From Scylla paramamosain (Eukaryota > Arthropoda > Malacostraca > Decapoda > Portunidae), in contig NC_087168.1 in NCBI RefSeq assembly GCF_035594125.1, positions 6,830,501 through 6,894,500 of the forward strand: a DNA stretch of 64,000 bases, in the 5' to 3' direction. Each line of letters starts with the position of its first letter. Within the stretch, counting starts at the first letter, position 1. The notes below the pieces were generated by a model. The model saw only the letters and a list, made by a program, of their open reading frames with translations, ran no database searches and was not told where the DNA came from. Positions 39,101 through 51,800 of this stretch are shown here, one piece after another. The position numbers were made by a program, and so were the translations under genes.

Positions 39101-42100
39101 TACTTCCATGTTATTTATCGTTTTGGTGCCTAACAAGCTGAAAAACACTCATAAGACAGTTTTCTGGCAAAGACGTTTGATTTCCCCATATAGGTGGCTT
39201 TGCATGCACTTTATGGTTTGCTACATAACAGTCGAGAGAAAAAAAGCTAAAGTTAACTTTTTTGATAATGTTCTTATTTCAGAAAATTTCATGAATTTTA
39301 CTTGAATTTTGGCACCTCGGTACCTGTGAAGATGAATAAGAAAGAAAAAAAATATCGTATTTTTTTTATTTATTTATTTATTTTTTCTCAATAGAGAGTT
39401 ATTTGTGGCTTTTAGCTTTTTGGTACTTAATGAATTTAAAAATACTCATAATACACGTTTCTCGTAATGTCCTTTCGTTTCCCACAAATAGGGTTCTTAG
39501 CATGTATTTAAGCGTTTTTATTGGTAACATGATCAAAAACACTCAAAATACATGTTTTTGGTAATGTTATTCTGTTTCTCCATAAAGTGTGTTTTGCATG
39601 TGTTTTAGCGTTTTGGTATATAAGGAGCTCAAAAACACTTAAAGGCAAGTTCTTGGTAAACATTGGTTTTATTCCCATGTAATGTGATTGCCCTTCTTTT
39701 TAGTGCTTTACTGCCTATCACGCTCAAAAACACTCAATAGACACTTTTCTGAAAATGTTTTTTTTTTTTTACCACATAAAGCTGGTTTCGCAAGAATCTG
39801 AAAAGCACTCATAATACACGCATTTAGTAAGGTTTTTCTGTTTCTCAATTAAGAGTGTTATTCATGAGTTTCGGCATTTTGGTATCTAGGAAACTAGCTA
39901 GTTTCGCATGTAATTTGTGATTTTCGTAAATAAGAATGTGAAAAACACTCAAAATACACACATTTTGTAAGGTAATTCTGTTTCTCAATTAAAAGTGTTA
40001 TTCATGAGTTTCATCATTTTTGTATCTAAGAAACTTCTCTAGGTACAGAAATTTTTGCGTTTTTTGCCTTTTGGTTCTTGTGGAACTATAAAACACTCAT
40101 TATACACGTTTCTCAGAATGTCCTTTTGTTTTGCAATACTTTGCATCCATTTTTGCATTTTTTTAGGTAACAAGCTCAAAAACATTCAAAATATAAATTT
40201 TTGGTAATGTTATTCTATTTCTTCATATTGGTTGGTTTGCATCCTTTTTAGCGTTTTTCTACGTAAAACACTGAAAAGGCACGTTTTCAGTAATATTGTT
40301 TTGGATTCCCATATTGATTGACTTCCATGTTATTATCGTTTTGGTGCCTAACATACTGAAAAACACTCAAAAGTAAGGTTTCTCGTAAAGTCGTTTAATT
40401 TCCTTATGTAGATGGCTTTACATTCACTTAAGAGTTTGGTACATAACATTCCGAAAAAAAAGCTAAAATTAACTTTCTTGATAATATTTTTTATCACATA
40501 ATTGCCCAGAATTTTCCCAGAATTTTGGCATCTCGGTATCTATGAAGATGAATAATAATAAAAAAAATAAAAATTGCCGTTTTTTTATATATTTATTTAT
40601 TTTTTCTTTATAAAGAGTGTTATTTGTAGGTTTTAGTTTTTTGGTTCTTAAGGAACTTAAAAACATGTTTCTCGTAATGAACGTTTCTCGTAATGTCCAT
40701 TCGTTTCCGAAACATAGGGTTCTTTGCATGTATTTTCGCGTTTTTATAGGTAGCATGATCAAAAACACTCAAAATACATGTTTTTGGTAATGTTATTCTA
40801 ATTCTCCATAAAGGGTGTTTTGCATTCGTGTTAGCGTTTTGGTATGTAAGGAGCTAAAAAAAACTTAAAGGCATGTTCTTGGTAAAAGTTGGTTTCATTC
40901 CCATGTAATGTTATTGCCCTGCTTTTTAGTGCTTTATTGCTTAACACGCTCAAAAACATTCAAAGTCACTTTTCTGGTAATGTCATTTCTTACCAACATA
41001 AAGCTAGTTTTACATGCAATTTGGGGTTTTGGTAAATAAGAATGTGAAAAACACTCAAAATACACGCATTTCGTAAGGTTGTTATGTTTCTCATTTAAGA
41101 GTGTTATTCATGAGTTTCAGCATTTTGGTAACTAAGAAACTTCTCCATATACACGAGTTTCTGCGTTTTTTGCCTTGTGGTTCTTGTGAAACTATAAAAC
41201 TCTCATTATTCACGTTTCTCGTAATGTCCTTTTGTTTCCCAATATAGAGTGCTTTGCATCCTTTTTCGCGTTTTTTGTAGGTAACAAGATTAAAAACACT
41301 CAAAATATACCATTTTGGTAATATTCTATTTCTTCATATTTGTTGGTTTGCATCCGTTTTAGCGTTTTTCTACCTAAAACACAGAAAAGACACGTTTTCA
41401 GTATTTTGTTTTGGATTCTCATATAGAGTGACTTCCAAATTATTTATCGTTTTGATGCCTAACAAGCTGAAAATCACTCAAAAGATAGGTTTCTGGTAAA
41501 GTCGTTTAATTTCCTCATATAGGTGGCTTTGCATACACTTTAGGGTTTGGTAAATAACAGTCCGTAAAAAAGACAAAATTAACTTTTTTGATAATGATCT
41601 TTTATCACATAATTGCCCTGAATTTTGCCAGAATTTTGGCATCTCGGTACCTATGAAGATGAATAAAAAAAAATAAAAAAATTCCTGTTTTTCTATTTAT
41701 TTATTTATTTTTTTCTGAATAAAGAGTGTTACTTGTGGATTTTAGCTTTTTGGTTCTTAAGGAACTGGAAAACACTCATAATACACGTTTCTCTAATATC
41801 CTTTCCTTTCCCAAACATAAGGTTCTTTGCATGTATTTAAGCGTTTTTTATAGATAACATGATTAAAAAACACTTAAAATACCTGTTGTTGGTTATGTTA
41901 TTTTCTTTCTATATAAAGTGTGTTTTGCATTCGTTTTAGCGCATATAAGGAGCTGAAAAACACTTAAAGGCAAGTTCTTCGTAAACGTTGGTTTTATTCC
42001 ATGTGATGTGATTGCCCTACTTTTTAGTGCTTTATTGCCTAACACTCAAAAACACTCAAAAGACACTTATCTGGTAATGTCATTTTTTTCCCACATAAAG

Positions 42101-43470
42101 CTTTATTCGCATGGAATTTCGTTTTTTTTTTTTTTAACTAAGAATGTGAAATAACACTCAAAATACACGCATTTAGTAAGCTTGTTCTGTTTTTCTATTA
42201 AGAGTTTTATTCATGAGTTTCAGCATTTTGGTATCTAAGAAACTTCTACATGTATACGAGTTTTTGTGTTTTTTGCCTTGTGGATCTTGTGAAAGTATAA
42301 AACACTCATTATACACATTTCTCGTAATGTCCTTTTGTTTCCAAATATAGAGTGCTTTGCATGCATTTTCGCGTTTTTTTGTAGGTAACAAGTTCAAAAA
42401 CACTCAAAATATACGTTTTTGGGGATGTTTTTTCTATTTCTTCGTATTGGTTGGTTTGCATCCGTTTTAGCGTTTTTCTACGTAAAACACTGAGAAGGCA
42501 TGTTTTCAGTAATTTTGTTTTGGATTCCCATATTGAGTTACTTCAATGGTATTTATCGTTTTGGTGCCTAACATGCTAAAAACACTCAAAACACAGGTTT
42601 CTTGTAAAGTCGTTTAATTTCCATATATAGGTGGGTTTCCATGCACTTTAGGGTTTGGTACATAACAGTCCGAAAAATAATCTAGAATTAACTTTTTTTA
42701 TAATGTTCTTTTTTCCACATAATTTCCCTGAATTTTGCCAGAATTTTGGCATCTTGGTACCTATGAAGATGAATAACAAAAAAAAAAAAATGCTATTTTT
42801 TATTTATTTATTTTTTTCTCTATAAAGAGTGTTATTTGTGGGTTTTAGCTTTTTGGTACTTAAGGAACTTAAAAACAGTCATAATACACGTTTCTCATAA
42901 TGTCCTTTCGTTTCCGAAATATAGGGTTCTTTGCATGTATTTAAGCGTTTTTATAGGTAACTTGATCAAAAACACTCAAAATACATGGTTTTTGTAATGT
43001 TTTTCTGTTTCTCCATAAAGGGTGTTTTGCATGTGTTTTAGCGTTTCAATATGTAAGGAGCTAAAAACACTTAAAAGCAAGTTCTTGGTAAAATTTGGTT
43101 TTATTTCCATGTAATGTGATTGCCTGCTTTATAGTGCTTTATTGCCTAACACGCTCAAAAACACTCAAAAGACACTCTTCTGGTAATGTCATTTTTTTTT
43201 CCACATAAAGCTATTTTCGCATGCAACTTGCGGTTTTGGTAACTAAGAATGTGAAAAACACTCAAAATACACACATTTGATAAGCTCTCTATCTCAATTA
43301 AGAGTGTTATTCATGAGTTTCAGCGTTTTGGTACCTAAGAATCTTAAAAACAATCATAATGCACGTTTCTCGTAATGTCGCTCTTTTTCTTCATATTGGG
43401 TGCTTTGCATGCATTTTGGCATTTTTTTTCACGTAATAGCTGAAAAACACTGAAAATACACGCTTTTGGT
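30946..43470 (-). repeat. HOR satellite, minus-oriented; rest of copy B and array beyond it
   Basis: Landmarks or variants are at 31,971, 33,079, 34,195, 35,283, 36,413, 37,448 (decayed), 39,319, about 40,536, 41,646 and 42,756. The part 31,760-36,190 is collinear with 54,252-58,690 (copy C) at almost equal length. Units around 36.2 and 37.3 kb are the short type lacking the s6/s7 join. Local irregularities include a join near 37,660, a deletion at about 38,230 that removes the landmark, a doubled ctagctagtttcgcatg region near 39,893, and a doubled ctcgtaatg at 40,665-40,695. Sub-repeats become disordered after 43,290, close to the retroelement relic. No gene is supported. Confidence 0.88.
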
Positions 43471-44275
43471 AATAAGAACATAAGAACATAAGAAATAAGT
43501 AAATCTGCAAGAAGAATCTGCCATTATTGACTCCATTATTTTACATTCAACAGAAGTTAAGCTGACAGATTAGACGTTAAAGTTTTATCTCCTTTCTTAA
43601 AGGTAGGTACTATATTCGCCTGCCTCCGAATTACCGATACCTCACATGACTAAAGTGATTTCCTAAGGACAGAAACTAACAGATTACTTATAACCTTTTT
43701 CCTTTCCTTAAATACTGTGGAATATATTTCATCTGGTCCTGGTGACTTGAACTTTTCAACTTATCTATCTCCTGTTCCACTATCTCTTTTAGTTATGGTA
43801 ATATCTGTCAGCTTCTCATCCTCTTCTATTCTAAATATCTTCTCACTATTCGGCAAATCCTGCATGTTTTCCTGGGCAAAGACAATTAAAAAATACTCGC
43901 TCACAATTTTACTAATCTCCTCTCAACAACTAATCAGGTCCCATTCTGCTGTCTTTAAGGAACTATTGTTTCTCTATTCTTCGTCTTATATGCCTGATAA
44001 AATCCCTTAAGGTCCATCTTCGCTTGGCTGGCTACCTTTAATTCATAACTGTTTTTAGCTTTCCTTGTTAAACTCCTGACTTTTCTAATTCATTATATTA
44101 TGGCCTTAAAACCACTTCCCCTGTCTTTAATCTCATATATACTTCTCCTTCGCCCTATGTAGTGTTTTAACCTCAGTCATCCATTTAGGATCATTCTTCT
44201 GCGATCTTTTTCTTCTGTAAGGGATGTTCCCTAACTTTCCTGAATGTAATTTATCAACGAAATATTTATTTCGCT
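43471..44275 (-). pseudogene. Decayed CR1/L2-like non-LTR reverse transcriptase fragment
   Basis: This is the only non-satellite sequence besides the LINE at 60.7 kb. On the minus strand, reading from the right, broken frames give a basic stretch with NDPKWMTEVK (about 44,168-44,200), then ASQAKMDLKGFYQAYK (about 44,010-44,060), then the RT entry motif SPGPDEIYSTVFKE (about 43,700-43,745) and VPTFKKGDK (about 43,585-43,610). In LINEs of the CR1/L2/jockey type these mark the endonuclease-RT linker and the RT fingers (motifs 0-2). The catalytic YADD region, the endonuclease and the 3' tail are absent, and many stops and frameshifts intervene. Both ends are cut by satellite. The left end holds an aagaacat repeat (43,473-43,500). 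A forward open frame at 43,717-44,010 is an antisense shadow. The element is inactive; clade placement beyond LINE is tentative. Confidence 0.75.
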
Positions 44276-47183
44276 TCTCCAGAAAGGGTGTTTTGCATGG
44301 GTTTTAGCGTTTCTGTACATAAGAACCTATAAAACACGTTTTTAGTAATGTTGTTTTGTATTCCTTTATAGAGTGCTTTCCATGTTTTTTAGCGTTCTGG
44401 TGTCTAACACGTTGAAAAACACTCAAAAGGCACGTTGATGATAATGTCGTTTCGTTTCCCGATAAAGGGGGCTTCTAATGCATTTTGTCTTTTGGTACTT
44501 AACAATATGAAAAAGAGTTTAAGTAAAAGTTTTTGGTAGAGTTGTTTTTCCATATAAAGTGGTAATCATGTATTTTTGAGTCTTGGTACCTAAAAAGCTC
44601 AAAATCTCTCATAATACACTTTTCTCGTAATGTCCTTTGTTTTCTCCATGTGGGATGCTTTGCGTGTAATTTGGCATTTTTGTACTTAACAAGCACAAAA
44701 ACAATCAAAATACAAGTTTTTGGTAATGTTATTCTGTTTCTCCATAAAGGTTGTTTTGCATGCGTTTCAGCGATTTCGCACGTAAGAAGGTCAAAAACAC
44801 TCTAAAGATACTTTCTTGGTAATGTTATTTTATATTGCCAAATAGGGTGCTTTCAATGCTTTTTAGCATTTTGATTCCTAACACTCAAGTTTCCTGTAAT
44901 ATAGTTTTGCTTCTTCATATAGAGATCTGCATGCATTATGATGTTTTGCTACATAATATGAGAAACGCTCAAAATAAAGGTTTCAGGTAATGTTGTTCTT
45001 TTTCTCTATATAGGGTGCTATTCATGCGTTTTAGCGTTTTGGTACTTAGGAAGCTCAAAAACACTAATAAAACTTTTTTCTCCTAATGTCTTTCTATTTC
45101 CCCATATAGGATGCTTCGTATGTATTTTGACGTTTTGGTACATAACAAGGTAAAAAAAAAAAAAATAATAAAAACACGTTTTTGGTGATGTTCTGTTTCT
45201 CTATTAAGAAATATAGGATATATTCAATTTTCATTCAAGCGGTTTAGTGTTTGGTACCTAAGAGACTCAAAACACTGACAATGCACGTTTCTCGTAATGT
45301 TCTATCGTTTCCCCATACAGGGTGCTTTACATGCATTTTTAATATGATGTACGTAACAGACTCAAAAAGACTCAAAATACACGTTTTTGATAAGGTTTTT
45401 CTATTTGGTAAGGTTATTCGTGTTTGTTGCACGTGTTTTAGCGTTTTGGTACGTAAAAAGTTTAAAACACTTAAAAGACATGCTTATTATTTTGCATTTC
45501 TATATAAGGTGCTTTCTATGCTATATAGCATTTATGTGAAAAACACATAAAAACACATTTCTTACATTATTGTTAAATTTTCTCGTATAGCGAGCAAGCA
45601 TTATGGTGTTTTGCTACCTGACAATGTGAAAAACATTCAAATTACACGATTTTGGTAATTTGTTTCTCTTTCTCCATACAGTGTGCTACTAATTTATTTT
45701 AGTGTTTTGGTACCTAAGAAGCTAGAAAAAAAAAAAATTCATAATACACGTTTTTTGTTATGTCCTTTCATTTCCTCATATAGGGTCTTTTTGGTGCTTT
45801 GGTACCTAACAGGGTGTTTGCATGCATTTTGACATTTTAGTTCGTAAGAACCTAAAAAAAAACACTCCAAAGACACGTTTTAGTAATGTTGTTTTGTATT
45901 CTCCTATAGGGTGATTTCGTTGCTTCTTACTGATTTGGTGCCTAACACGCAGAAAAAAATAACAAAAGACAAGTTTCTAGTGATTTCGTTTCGTTTCTTC
46001 ATATAGGTTGCTTTACATGCATGTTGGCGTTTTGGTAATTATCAATGTAAAAAAATACACGTTTTTGGTAAGGTTGTTTTTTTTCTTCAGAGCACTATTG
46101 AAGCTTTTTACTGATTTGGTACTTAAGAAAGTAATAAAAAAAAATAACATAAACGTTTCTCGTAATGTCCTTTCATTTCCATATGCAGGGTGTTTTGTTT
46201 GATGATAGGCGATTTTGTACATAATACGCTCAAAAGACACTCAAAATACACGTTTTTGGTAAATGTATTCTGTTTCTCTATATAGGGTATTTTCATGCGT
46301 TTTTAATGTCATTTCATATATCTATTTCTCCATATAGGGTGTTATTCATGCGTTTTACCCTTTTGATACTAAGAAGGTCAAAAACACTCATAATACACGT
46401 TTCTCGTAATGACTTCATTTTTCCCATATAGGGTATTTTCGATTCATTTAGGCGTTTTTTACGTAACAATCTTACAAAACACTCAAAATACTTGTTTTTG
46501 GTAATGTTATTCTGTTTCTCCATAAAGGATGTTTTCTATGTTTTTTTTTTTTATCGTTTTGGTACGTAGGACACTCAAAAGAAACGTTTTCTTAATGTTG
46601 TTTTGTATTCCCATATCAGGTGATTTGTATGCTTTTTAGCATTTTTGTGCCTAACACGCTGAAGAACACATTTTAGATACGTTTCTGAAATCTCGTTTCC
46701 TTTCCCCAAATAGGGGGCTTTACATGCATTATGGCGTTTTGATTCATAACAATGTGAAAACACTGAAAATTTACGTTTTTGGTAATGTTATTTCATATAG
46801 AGTGTTATTCATGCATTTTAGCGACTTCGTATCTAATAAGTAAAAAAAAAAAAAACACCAATAGTACACATTTTAATAACGTCTTTTCATTTTCCCATTT
46901 AAGATATTATATATGCATTTTGGCGTTTTTCTACTTAACTAACTCAGAAACACTCGAAATATTTGTTTTTGATATTATTTCTCCGTTTTTTTCTTTTTCA
47001 TGCGATTTAGCGTTTCGGTACGTAAGAAAGTAAAAAATAATGAAAACACACGTTTATGGTAAAGTTGTTTTGTTTTCCTTTATAGGGTGCTTTCCATGCT
47101 TTTTAGCGTTTTGGTGCCTAGCACGCCAATAAACATTCCAAAGGCACTTTTCTGGAAATCGCGTTTCCTTTCCTCATATAGGG
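44276..47183 (-). repeat. Divergent monomeric satellite without HOR order
   Basis: Sub-repeats of about 85-95 bp continue (for example tttctccataaagg, catgcgttttagcg, ggtacgtaagaag, aaaacactcaaaa, cgttttggtaatg). However, they do not follow the s1-s10 order, differ strongly from one another, and contain no s8 landmark or A/T slot. The motif 'tatagggtgctttccatgc' recurs here and is rare in the HOR blocks. This resembles an older single-monomer layer from which the HOR could have been built. No gene is visible. Confidence 0.85.
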
Positions 47184-47645
47184 TACAAAAACATGTATTA
47201 ATAGTGTTTTCGAAAACGCCAAAGTGCATGCAAAGTAAGCTATACGGGAGAAACAAAACGTGTCTTTTGAATGTTTTCAGCTGTTTACGTACCAAAACAC
47301 TAAAATGCAGGGAAAAGAAACTTCATGGAGAAACAAAATATTATTGCCAAAAACGTGTATTTTGAATGTTTTTAAGCTTATTACGTACCAACACGCAAAA
47401 ATTCATCCATTTCATTTTATTTCGGTGCTTTTCAACGTTAGCACCAAAACTCTAAAGAGCATGGAAGGCACTCTATATAGAAATCAAAACAACATTATCA
47501 AAATGGTGTCTTTTGAGTGTTTTTGAGCTTCTTACGTTCCAAAATGCTAAAACGATAAATAGCCTTTATCGGGAGACATTACCAAAAACGTATGATTTAA
47601 GCGTTTTCCAGCTTTTTAGAAACCAAAACGCCTTAATATATGTAC
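47184..47645 (+). repeat. Plus-oriented inversion inside the monomeric block
   Basis: Here the sub-repeats read in the opposite sense (gccaaagtgcatgcaaag, taccaaaacactaaaatgc, ttattgccaaaaacg, gtgtcttttgagtg). Both flanks are minus-oriented (gaaatcgcgtttcc to the left, taagaagctcaaaaacac to the right). The edges are approximate to about 10 bp. It shares no joins with the microblocks at 18.2, 30.6 and 60.4 kb, so it is a separate, probably older, inversion. Confidence 0.75.
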
Positions 47646-48856
47646 TAATCACGTGTTTCAGTATTTTATTACCTAAGAAGCTCAAAAACACTTATAGTAT
47701 ACGTTTTTGGTAATGTTTTTCTGTTTTTCATATATGGTATTCTGTGTAGATTGTCGTACCTAACGTGAGGAAAACACCCATTTTTTTGGTTAATGCTTTT
47801 TTCTCCATATAGAGTGATATTCACGTGTTTTAGTGTTTTCGTACATAAGAAGTTAAAAAACACTCATAATAATATTTTTTCTTAATAACTTTTAGTTTGT
47901 CAATGTCCGTTAATTTGTGTGCATTTTGGCGTTTTCGTATCCAACAAGCTCAAAAAGACTCAAAACACACATTTTTGGTAATGTTCTATTTCACCATAAA
48001 GGATGTTTTGCACGCTTTTTAGAAATTTGGTACGTAAGAAACTCAAAAACATTCAAAAGACACGTTTTCGATATTATATATGTATATATTTTTTTTGTTG
48101 GGGTTGGTTTCTATTATGCTCAAAACACTCAAATGACACGTTTCCGGTAATATAATTTCTTTACATCAAATAGTGTGCTGTCTGCATTTTGGCGTTTTGG
48201 TAGCTAATGATCGGGAAAACTCTCAAAAAACACGTTTATAGTAATGTCCTCTTTCTCCATAAAGGGTGTTTTTCATGCGTTTTAGAGTTTTAGTACGTAA
48301 GAAACTGAAAAACACTCAAAAGACAAGTTTTTGTTAATATTGATTGCTTTTCCTATACAGGTTGTCTTGCATTCACTTTGGTGTTTTTGTATCTAACAAG
48401 CTCAAAAACACTCAACATACAAGTTTTTCGTAATGTTGGTCTGTTTCTTTATGTATGGTGTTCACTATGCTTTTAGGCGTTTTGGTATCTATCATGGAGA
48501 AAAAACTCATAAAGTACGCTTTTGGTAATGTTGTTTTGTTTCTGCAAATATAGTATTATTTACGTGTTTTAGACTTTGGTATCTATGAAGCTGAAAAAGA
48601 CATAATACACCTTTATGTTAATATCGTTTCACTTACCTATATAGGGTAATTTGCATACATTTTGGCGTTTTGTTACCTAACAAGCTAAAAAAATTTCAGA
48701 ACATACGTTTTTGCTAATATTGTTTCGGACATCTTTTATCGTTTTGTTACGTAAGAAGCTCAAAAACACTCGATTTTGTTAAGGTTATCTCGTTTTCCCA
48801 TATAGGGTGTTTTCCTTGCTTTTTAAGCGTTTTGCTGCGTAATATGCTCAAAACAC
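47646..48856 (-). repeat. Divergent monomeric satellite, second part
   Basis: The disordered, diverged sub-repeats continue, with tatagggt and gtaatgttgttttg variants. The block ends abruptly at about 48,857, where 'aaaacaccta' joins directly to 'aattttggcatctcgg', the s8 landmark of a typical HOR unit. That join is the boundary between the old monomeric and the younger HOR layers. No gene is visible. Confidence 0.82.
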
Positions 48857-51800
48857 CTAAATTTTGGCATCTCGGTACCTATGAAGATGAAAAAAAAAAT
48901 CCTATTTTTTTTTCTAAATAAAGAGTGTTATTTGTGGGTTTTAGCTTTTTGGTAATTAAGGAACTTAAAAAAAACACTCATAATACACGTTTCTCGTAAT
49001 GTCCTTTTGTTTCCCAAACGTAATGTTCTTTGCATGTATTTAAGCGTTTTTATAGATAACATGATAAAAAACACCCAAATTACATGTTTTTGGTAATGTT
49101 ATTCTGTTTCTCCATAAAGTTTGTTTTGCATACATTTTAGCGGTTTGGTATATAAGGAGCTCAAAAACATTTAAAGGCAAGTTCTTGGTAAAAAAATTGG
49201 TTTTATTCCAATGAAAAGTGATTGCCCTACTTTTTAGTGCTTTATTGTCTATCACGCTCAAAAACACTCAAAAGACATTTTTCTGGAAATGTCATGTTTT
49301 GACATAAATCTGGTTTCGAAATAAAATTTGCGTTTTTGGTAACTAAGAATATGAAAAAACACTCAAAATACACGAATTTGGTAAGGTTGTTCTGTTTCTC
49401 ATGTGTTATGAGTTTCAGCATTTTGGTATCTAAGAAACTTCTCCATATACACGAGTTTTTGCGTTTTTTGCCTTGTTGTTCTTTTGAACTATAATACACT
49501 CATTGTACACTTTTCTTGCAATGTCCATTTGTTTACCATTATAGAGTGCATTGTATCAATTTTAGCGTTTTTTTTTTGTAGGTAACAAGCTCAAAAACAA
49601 TCAAAATATACCTTTTTGGTAGTGTTTTTTTCTATTTCTTGATATTGGTTGGTTTGCATTTATTTTAGCGTTTTTCTACGTAAAACACTGGGAAGACACG
49701 TTTTCAGTAATTTCGTTTTGCATTCCCATATAAAGTGAGTTCCTTATTATTTATCATTTTGGTGCCTAACATGCTGAAAAACACTCAAAAGACAGATTTC
49801 TGGTAAGGTCGTTTAATTTCCTTATATAAGAGGCAGTTTAGGGTTTGGTACATAACAGTCCAAAAAAAAAGCTAAAATCAACTTTTTTGATAATATTCTC
49901 TTATATAATTGCCTTGAATTTTCCCAGAATTTTGGCATTTCGGTACCTATGAAGATGAATAAAAAAAGAATTCCTATTTTTTTATTTTTTTATTTATTTA
50001 TTTTTCTAAATAAAGAGTGGATTTTAGGTTTTTGGTACTTAACAAATTTAAAAACACTCATAATATACGTTTCTCGTAATGTCCTTTTCTTTCCCAAACA
50101 TAAGGTTCTTTGCATGTATTTAAGCGTTTTTATAGATAACACGATCAAAAACACTCATAATACATGTTTTTGGTAATTTTATTCTGTTTCTCCATAAAGT
50201 TTGTTTTACATGCGTTTTAGCGGTTTAGTATATAAGGAGCTCAAAAACACTTAAAGGCATGCATGATCTTGATAAAAATTGGTTTTATTCAAAGGTAATG
50301 TGATTGCCCTGCTTTTTAGTGCTTTATTGCCTATCAGGCTCAAAAACACTCAAAAGACATTATTCTTATAATGTCATTTTTTCTCACATAAAGCTGGTTT
50401 CGCATGCAATTTGGGGTTTTGGTAACTAAGAATGTGAAAAGCTCTCAAAAGACACGCATTTAGTAAGGTTGTTCTATTTCTCAATTAGGAATGTTATTCA
50501 TGAGTTTCAGCATTTTGGTATCTAGGAAACTTCTCCATATCCACATGTTTTTTGCGTTTTTTGCCTTTTGGTTCTTTTGAACTATAAAACACTCATTATA
50601 CACTTTTCTTGCAATGTCCTTTTATTTCCTAATATAGAGTGCTTTGCATCAATTTTCATGTTATTTGTAGGTAACAAGCTCAGAAAAACTCAAAATATGC
50701 CTTTTTGGTAATGTTTTTCTATTTTTTTTTATATTGGTTGGTTTGCATCCGTTTTACCGTTTTTCTACGTAAAACACTGAGAAGACACGTTTTCAGTAAT
50801 TTTGTTTTGAATTCCTATATAGAGTGAGTTCCTTATTTATTTATCGTTTTGGTGCCTAACATTCTGAAAAAAACACTCAAAACACAGATTTCTTTTAAGA
50901 TCGTTTAATTTCCTCATATAGGACGCTTTGCATGCAATTTAGGGTTTGGTACATAACAGTCCGAAAAAAAAGCTAAAATTAACTTTTTTGATAATTTTCT
51001 TTTATCATATAATAGTCCTGAATTTTTCCTGAATTTTGGCATCTCGGTACATAGGAAGATGAATAACAAAAAAAAAAATCCTATTTTTTTCATTTTCTTA
51101 CTTTTTTTTTTTCTAAATAAAGAGTCTTATTTGTGGGTTTTAGCTTTTTGGTACTTAAGGAACTTAAAAACACTTATAATACACATTTCTCGTAGTGTCC
51201 TTTCGTTTCGCAAACATAAGGTTCTTTGCATGTATTTGAGCGTTTTTATAGATAACATGATCAAAAACACTCAAAATATATGTTTTTGGTAATCTTATTT
51301 TGTTTCTCCATAAAAGGTGTTTTGCATGAGTTTTAGCGTATTGGTATGTAATGAGCTCAAAAACACTTAAAGGCAAGTTCTTGGTAAAAGTTGTTTTTAT
51401 TCCCATGTAATGTGATTGCCCTGCTTTTTAGTGCTTTATTGCCTAACACGCTCAAAAACACTCAAAAGACACTTTTCTGGTAATATCATTTGTTTTCCCA
51501 CATAAAGCTAGTTTTGCATGGAATTTGGGGTTTTGGTAACTAAGAATGTGAAAAAAAAAATCAAAACACAGGCATTAATAAGGTTTTTCTATTTCTTAAT
51601 TAAAAGTGTTATGATTTTCAGCATTTTGATATGTAAGAAACTTTCCTAATACACACATTTGCTAAAGTATTTCCGTTTCAAATTTAAATTCATGAGTTTC
51701 AACTTTTTGGTATGTCAGAAACTTCTTTATGTACACGAGTTTTGAGTTTTTTACCTTGTGGTTCTTCTCAAGATATAAAACACTCATACACGTTTCTCGT

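Noticed and set aside
43717..44010. 97-codon forward open frame in the non-satellite island
   Set aside because: The opposite strand carries reverse-transcriptase motifs, so this is an antisense shadow.
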